Shown: in pieces, positions 56,901 to 64,000 of the stretch
Numbering within the stretch: the stretch's first letter is position 1
How the letters are laid out: each line of letters opens with the position of its first letter
Assembly (NCBI GenBank): GCA_038501785.1
Contig: JBAMJR010000070.1
Location: 5,797,501 to 5,861,500, forward strand
From: Myoxocephalus aenaeus
Taxonomy: Eukaryota > Chordata > Actinopteri > Perciformes > Cottidae
Length of the DNA: 64,000 nucleotides
Reading direction: 5' to 3'
The notes under the pieces: generated by a model
Database searches by the model: none
Told to the model about the DNA's origin: nothing
What the model saw: the letters and a program-made list of their open reading frames with translations, nothing else
Program-made: the position numbers and the translations under genes

Positions 56901-58234
56901 TCAGTTTTAAAGGTTTTGAATTAAACAAACGCAAAAGAACTGAAAACATAGCTAAGTCCAGAGCTCTAGTAATTAACTACACAATCAGTTAATCACGACC
57001 AGGTGTGTCTCCTCCCACACCTGATCTCAATGCTCTCCTTAACGAGTGGGTGGAGCCTTCCACTGCCCTGCCCCTCACATTTTTAAAAGCAGTTATTATA
57101 TAGCAGTGTTTTGCACTTTACATCCATTTCTGTCCCAAATATCATCACAAAAATGTCAACATTTTAGACCTTTTTAGTGAAATTGTCATAATAATTATGA
57201 TGTCAAAAGCACGTTTTGTCACAGTGACCTTTGCACAAGAAAACCCGACTCGGTTAGTCGTTGACTCCGGGTTCGTTCTGAATTTAAAGAATTGTGCCCG
57301 AGGCGTTCCTGTGATCCCTCGTTCACGAGAACGGAGCCGACGTCGGTCAGACCGGCTGCACGAAAACACAACGCGTCCAGCGACAGCCGAGGCCTGAAGG
57401 TGTGTTTCATGTCAGGTAGGCTGTTGGTTTGTATTTGCATGTATTTAATGTTCACCTCTGTGTATTTTGGCAAATCTAAAAAGGTAGTAACTGCAAGTTT
57501 GAATAATGATGCTCTTGCAACACTGAAGGGCGATGAGGAAAACAAACATATTGCAGTTAGTTTCTTGAGATAATACTGGAACACAACTTTAATGTACATC
57601 AAACGTACTGTAAAGAACACATTACATGATGTGTGTTTAATCTCCTGCTCCTGTTAGAAACTCAATGCTTTTATTGTGAAGCAATTTATTACTCCTTGTT
57701 TTAAAAAGAGCATTTTTGGATCATGAATGAATAAGAAATAAGGTTTCCCTGTGGATATGATGAGCACATAACTGTACAGTATACTAACAATGCTCGATTG
57801 TTTATAAAACAAAAGCAGTACACCGTCTGTGTGTTTGCCATTGATGTTTATGCACGGTGGTGGGAATAGGTCAACCCATAGATATGAGACATGTTTACCA
57901 TGGTGGCCTTCACATATTACCATGCAAGGGACCCACAGCAAACACAGCTGTGTGAACACACACACACAGTAAGTATGAGATCATATGCATGGAGGGACAC
58001 ACTGGTGCTGTGTGATGGAACCTCTCTTTTGAACTACAGCTTTTCTTTTCTCTCTGAGTTATGGCCCCCGCATGTGTTCAGACAGACTGGGATTATACAT
58101 GATTTAAGGTTCGGCTAAAAAAAAATTCTTTATGACTTTTGAACACCAACATATGTAGCGGCAGCTTTTCACAGAATCATTATGGGAGACTGGACCGGGA
58201 GATGTAATTAAAAGTAATATCTTTATTCTGTGTT
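56901..58234. other. Intergenic, nothing recognised
   Basis: No gene is supportable. Overlapping frames of 66-133 codons on both strands at 57145-57620 share no known motif. Confidence 0.5.
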
Positions 58235-58242
58235 CTTTATTC

Positions 58243-59488
58243 CAGTGTTTTTCAACCTTTTATGAGCCGCGGCACATTTTCTACAATAAAAAAATCCCGC
58301 GGCACACCAACAACCTAAAAAGTTACAAAATGTCACATTGTAGCATAACATAGCATATATGGTAGATCATTATTGCACTACCTACTGGCATGGAAGAGTA
58401 TTCAGTGTTTCAAGTAAACCAGATTGCTCCATCAGACAAAAAAAAAGTGTTATCACTTTGTTAGAAAAATGAAAATAAAGTTATGCAAAAAATAACTAAT
58501 ATTTAGTTACTAATAAATAGCTTATTGTGGAAAACAATAAGCTATTGCAAAACAAAACGGAATGAGTGCAGATGTGTGAGCATCACGTTGTATCAGTATT
58601 AGAGCTGCTTTCCTCTACAAATCTTTTTTAAACGGGGTTGTAGATTTGATACGGCTCTCAGTTCATGCTCCATGATGAGAGACACAACAGCAGAAAGCCG
58701 ACCTCACTGAGATCTCATAAAGATCGGCTTTTGGCGAAATGCCAAGAATCGGCGCAAACCTGTTAACGGCGGACTGTGAACATTTAAAACCAGCATTTCC
58801 TCTTGCGCCCCACCTGTAATAAATACCGCCCCAGTTTGATAAATACTGACTTAAAGGAAACATGGTGTTCATTTATTTTAATGACGACCACAAAGTGTGC
58901 AGGCTTTATCACTGCAGGGTGTTTTTCAGGCTTTTGGAAGAATATTTCCAGAGCCTCTCTAAGTCAGAAACGTCATTTATGGAGCTCCAGGCTGCAGCCT
59001 GTTGTTTGTCTTGACCTGCAAACACATGAACTGTTAGGCTTTAAAAGTGAGACCTCATAGCTTAACATAGTGATAGCTTCAGCAGCTGCAAATCCCATTG
59101 TGAAAAGCACGCGACATATTTTTCGCCACTCTCTCTCTCTCTCCGCTGTGTCTCACCTGAGTGCAGCGCATCAGGTGGAACTCCGCGTGCGCGACACAGA
59201 GCAGAGCAGAGTTGTAGACGCGACCCATAAATGACATGCTGTGTAGATAAGATCAATACCATCCGGCCGTTTAGTTTGTTTAATAGCAGAACAAGGTGCA
59301 GACCTGTTCTATATTACTCTGCCAGCCACTATATTGCAGCTCAGACGCTCAACAATGAAAAATCATTTGCGGCAACTAAATAATATTTTTTTTGACCAAT
59401 TAAGTGAAATTGGACATTTTCCCACGGCACACCTGACGATCTCTCACGGCACACTGGTGTGCCGCGGCACAGTGGTTGACAATCACTG
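58243..59488. mobile_element. hAT-type element (1246 bp), TSD CTTTATTC
   Basis: The ends CAGTGTTTTTCAACC and GGTTGACAATCACTG are imperfect inverted repeats. The 8-bp duplication CTTTATTC lies at 58235-58242 and 59489-59496. GCGGCACAC-type motifs near both ends (GCCGCGGCACATTTT, TGTGCCGCGGCACAG) are typical of a widespread hAT group. No transposase frame of any length was found, so it is non-autonomous. Confidence 0.82.
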
Positions 59489-59496
59489 CTTTATTC

Positions 59497-62400
59497 CACT
59501 GACGGGGGAGGAAGAAGGGTGATGATGGTGATGGAATAGGAAGAAAATAATAGATAGACAACATCTATTACAATGCAGCCACTGATTTATATTCACATAC
59601 TCACACATGCAATGTCCAGCAACCAGAAAATGGTTGCTATGTGTTTGCTTTATTCCAATAGACAGAATACACTTTTCTCTCTGGGATTTGCTCATTTCAT
59701 TAAACATCACAGATTGCTAAATGCCTATATGAAAAAATCCAAGTATGGAATTCTCTTTTTCACATCAAATACAGCAACTCGTCCAATTGAATTTGACTTT
59801 TAGTAAATGTCTTACAAGCAAAGCGTTATCCCCTTTTCTTTATCCGGCATTATCCTTAAGAGGATTTGCCGAGGTACGCCCGGTCTCATACGAGTCAAGA
59901 GCTAACGGCGTTCATCCAGATGCTCTCCCAGATGCTATCGCAAGCCTTTAGCTCCTCAACAACCCCCCCTCGGTGGATAAACCTGTGTGAAACCTGTCTG
60001 AGTGAGGATGAAGAAGCGCACGCCGATGGCCTGGTGTTTACACGTGTTAAGCAGGCGCTCCGGAGGAACGGGTGAGTCATCGCGTTGAGAGGTGAGGTGA
60101 CGCAGCAGGCGGAGAGGAGCCCGACTGCACCGCGTGGACGGCGTGTTAATCAGCGAGCTATCACACGATCTGCGCCGCTAATTAGACATTTCCATATTTG
60201 CAGCTACGATTGTTGGTGTATTTCTGACTGCAACGGCTGTGAATCGGAAACGTCCTCGTCGTTACTGCTCATGTTGTGAATGTGTGTCGTTCTTTTCTTT
60301 TCTTCTTTTTTTTTTTGGGTGCCTGGATGGGTATTAGTCGACGTTTTAACTCTGCAGTGTGGATAGAGGGCCTATTTCCCCCATGAAATGTTGTCCTGAA
60401 TTGATAATCGCCTGGAGTTGAGTACTGTTCCTTACTTTGTTTGCAATGTAATTGGATCGTTGCGTGATATGAAATTGTTATCCGCGATGCACCTACCATT
60501 TCTCCACGCTTTTGATGTGTTATTCAATCCCTGTCCTCGGTGCCTTTGTGCTGCGTGGGGGTAATTTTCCAACTGTCAAATTAGCCATTTGCCACTTTGA
60601 GCCAATACACTGAACATTGCCGTCTCTTTCCCCCACTCTGCAGGTACCATTTGGCAGTGTTCGTGATTTCGGCAAGGTCATGCAAATTCTTGCAATTAAA
60701 TAATTATCCGGGAAGCTTTCCCCGGAGGTGCGTTACTTATTGTCTCGGCGTACAAATGCTCTTGTGGTATAATGTCGTCATTATTGCCGTTTTCTTGTGC
60801 TCATCGTGAAAGACTTGTGTTGGATCTAGTCTTCATGTAACACCATTAACGCCGTTCATTCATCACGCATACAATTCCATTGACTCAGCACTGAAATTAA
60901 CATGATACACTGGCACATAAACATCTCCATTCATCGTGCTGATGGTGTTCCTGCGAAGGCTTTGACGAGCCAGAGCAAAAACAACACGGCTATATAAAAG
61001 GCGGCACAAAAGAAGGAGGAGGAGAAAGAAAAAAAAAAAAGGCTTACACGCAGCTGAGAACAGAGATTAAGGGTCAGAATTCAGAATCCGGGCAGGAAAT
61101 TAAAAAACACAAGTATGCAAAGCGTGCCGCCTGATGTTGTCTGTGGGAAATGAAGTGAGGGGAAGAGCATGCACGCACTGCCTTTTGTGTTCTAAACAAA
61201 GTGATAATACCCTGCGTGTGCTTCACCTGCATTTAATGTCTGTGCAGGGAGCCAGATATGTTAATGTGACACGCATGTGAGGAGTGTGAACAATTGCTCA
61301 GCCAAGCCCTCCTCCCTTGGGGAGAGAGTGTGCTGCAGAGTGGTAGTTCTGGGTTTAGCAAACAGTTCTGCATGCCAGGGGTGCAGTGAGCGTTCTGAAA
61401 TAGTGGGTAATTAAATGCAAGAAAAATGGGATTAGCGCAGTGCACTCCAGTCCTTGTTCTCCATGTGATTCTGACAACAGGATACGGGCCTGCTAAAGCC
61501 AGGGATAAAGAGGGCCGCTGTGTAGCACTGCAGCGTAGATTACATAAGACTAGGACACACACACACACACATTTTTGCAAATAATTACCGCCCACTGCTC
61601 TCTCGATAGATTTCTTAAGGTTTTTGTCACTGCACCTTTTTTTGTTGGTATCTCGCTGTGTGCTAGAGAGGAGAAAATGGTAATAATGGTAGGACACTTT
61701 TGTGCTCGGGCTGCACTATCACAGCTGGAGCATAGATCTACAGAAAAGCACACGGCGTTCTTTTATTCCCTTCTTTCTCTCACATTGAGCACTCAATTGG
61801 TCGTCACAAGCTGCAGACGAGGAAAAGAGTAATTATAAGTTAGCATGAAATTCCTTCATTATGAACCTATTCCTTGCACCACATCAAAGACAAGCAGGTT
61901 TCCAGAGATAAGGACTGTGTCTTTTGTGTATCCTTTCAGGGAGGTTATCAACCCAAATGAAAGGGAGCCTCTACCTTGTTTATTGATTAGATCAGAATGC
62001 ACTTGACACAGCTTCATCAAATACACTTAAAAACATGCCGCAGATGAGGCATTTTGATAAAATTACCTCTGGTGAGTTATTCAAATCGCAAAAACTGCCA
62101 AACCAATCGAACAATCCTTTGATTATTGCTGAGCATGCGGTTGTTGACCACGGCCGTACACCTGTCATGACTTTATCCGTGTTCTCTTGACACAAGTACC
62201 GAAACTTACAGTCAGGAGTCATTATTTGTGAATAGCAATGGTCAATCCTAACAATTACAATACCGAGGCTGCTCGGTGCCCCCATGTCCGATAGAAGCAC
62301 AGCAGGAACGCCCCTAAGATGGGAGATACAACATGATAAAGGGTCCTCCAGTGGAGAAAACACAATGGCAAGAGAATTCAATGATGGGGTCTTGCTGAGA

Positions 62401-64000
62401 ACACATGATGGGCTTTTGGGTGCTCTTCAAGAAGAGAAAACATGATACTGTTCCCTCCAGGGTCCCTTATTATTGGAGAAAATGAGACGCAATGCACTAA
62501 TGTTTGCTCTTAAATGGAGAAAACCTAATCCTATTGGAGGATCTACATGCTAGAAAACGTTCTGCTCGCTGGGGCCCCATTGCATGCAGCTGGTGCTATT
62601 AGGAAAGATAGATCCATCCAGTAAGTAAGTAAGTATAAGGTCCCCATAAGTGCTCCAGCGGGTGAAAAGGTAAAACTGTAACTGTATGGCTCTGAAAAGT
62701 GGATTTCTTGTGTGCAGGGTAAAGGGTTTGAAGTCATCAAAGCATATAATCAGTAATCAAAAGCCATGCTGGCTGTAATAGCCTTTGCCTGCTGGTAGAT
62801 TGAATTTGAATGTGCCATAATGACTGGGTTTTGAAAGCCTTTCATAGTGCTTAATCACCTTGGATAATTAAGGCTACAGTACTTTACTATACAGACAAAT
62901 ATTCTGGTTGCATCTGAGAGATTAGTCATAAGAATAATGGAAGATAGCGATAGTTGCTATACCTATGGATGCAATGATGATGGATTCATTATACCGCACG
63001 TATGTGCTCATAAAAAAAAAAAAGCTTCCCTTGCCCTTTGGACTTTTTCAAGTCTTACAAACTTTTAATCAGAGTATATTCTTGAAATGCTAAGTTTAGC
63101 ATGAATAGCTCCACTATCGCACACGTCCGGTACATACTGGGAACAGCGTGCAGAGGATAATTACCGACTATCGTTCACTAGCTTCCATTTGGCATGTAGC
63201 GTCTGCATACATCTTGCCCTGTCACTAATGAAGCAGTAATTGTCTTGTCACGCCGGCTGTTTAGTTCATGTTGAAGGTTACGCCTTCCATCTAGAATCCT
63301 AAACTATCACCCAATCAAAAGACTGGAGAAAGAAATGGGCCTCGTGCAAGAACCATCAGATACGATAAGTGGCTTGTTCGAGTGATTTAGGAGAACTGGC
63401 TGCATTCGCCAATTTTCTCCTACTCTGAATTATTACTTTTACTTTTACAGAGTTTACAAGTGATCCAGGCTTGTAGTTGGAGTCATGTGCAATTTGTCTG
63501 CTTTTATCCCAGCCCTAGCCCTTCACTAATGGACTGTATATTCCATTACTTTGAAGTAAGTTTTGAATAAATTACACTTAATGAACATGTTGACATTCTC
63601 CCGTTTGACTCTGCAATTTCTAAATAATGCTAAGGCTAATAACTTTCATGTAGCCGCACAATATCACCACTAATTTAAATTAGCCATTGATACCATTGTA
63701 GAAGAAAAAATGTAAGATACAAATACCAAATTATTATTGCGTGAGGTCCATTGTTTCCAAAGAATTTCCAAATGGTAGATGAGTTCTAAAATAAATTAGT
63801 TTGTTCCTCGCTGGTAGCAGGAACAATAAACCACTAATTAATTAGTCATTTGCAGGTATTTCTGTGTAAATTATTAGCCTGCGTGTGTCTCCAAACTTGT
63901 CTGCCTCCACGCAGTTTGTTTTTGTTGCCGGTGACCGATCATTTCTGGGGTTTGAGTGGTACTTTGCAGCACTCTGGTGTTGGTTCTATATCGTTTGATC
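59497..64000. other. Intergenic, few repeats, possible conserved non-coding DNA
   Basis: No gene is supportable. Apart from a CA run near 61557 and an AGTA run near 62620, the sequence is complex and AT-rich, with many homeodomain-type cores: TAATTAAGG near 62866, ACTAATTAATTAGTC near 63833, AATTTAAATTAGCC near 63675. Such texture is common in conserved elements around developmental adhesion genes, but conservation cannot be judged from one sequence. Confidence 0.4.
60991..61000 (+). promoter_or_regulatory. Isolated strong TATA-box match
   Basis: TATATAAAAG sits between GC-rich flanks (CACGGC and GCGGCAC), the layout of a core promoter. No open frame or splice structure downstream supports a gene, so this is a candidate only. 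Confidence 0.3.

Overview
The window is vertebrate nuclear DNA, most probably from a ray-finned fish (teleost). It holds the last five coding exons and the 3' UTR of a type II classical cadherin on the + strand. The exons sit at 2079-2215, 6919-7040, 10094-10211, 18500-18751 and 24391-24896. Their sizes (137, 122, 118 and 252 nt plus a terminal exon), phases and translations match the 3' part of vertebrate CDH18 best, including the juxtamembrane p120-catenin segment, the beta-catenin-binding tail and a C-terminus ending in Thr-Thr. The upstream exons (signal peptide to most of EC4) lie before position 1. The exons are GC-rich and the introns and flank are not. No second protein-coding host gene was found.

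Layout: 1-24390 is cadherin exons and introns. The introns carry repeats, two copies of a GC-rich MITE, a 31-nt-arm palindrome, a roughly 1 kb fold-back element ending about 50 bp before the last exon, and a (CT)12 microsatellite that serves as the polypyrimidine tract of one acceptor. 24897 to about 25178 is the 3' UTR. From there to 64000 is intergenic DNA, which in this neighbourhood of vertebrate genomes is normally a gene-poor region.

The intergenic part records transposon activity in which many insertions still show target-site duplications (TSDs). These are a candidate solo LTR nested in a MITE (TSD GTGT, 26149-26670); a hAT-type MITE (TSD CAAGGGAC, 36036-36420); a hAT element with a transposase remnant (TSD ATCTAGAT, 36519-37922); a LINE fragment (about 40178-40755); a Harbinger-like MITE (TSD TAA, 44675-45067); a nearly complete Tc1-like transposon with one frameshift (46289-47508) abutting a MITE that itself carries a nested element (47511-48240); an endogenous retrovirus on the - strand with 628-bp LTRs that read as identical (TSD AGGG, 50470-56896); and a second hAT element (TSD CTTTATTC, 58243-59488). 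The last 4.5 kb is low in recognisable repeats and rich in TAATTA-type motifs, so it may contain conserved regulatory elements. This is inference only.

The main points for follow-up are a GC-rich, GCTAGC-studded MITE family (five copies, TA target, 50-65-bp inverted ends) that I do not recognise; a retrovirus that looks very young by its LTRs but whose pol is broken, suggesting mobilisation in trans; and several structures placed at cadherin splice sites (G-quadruplex motif at a donor, microsatellite at an acceptor, fold-back next to the last acceptor).
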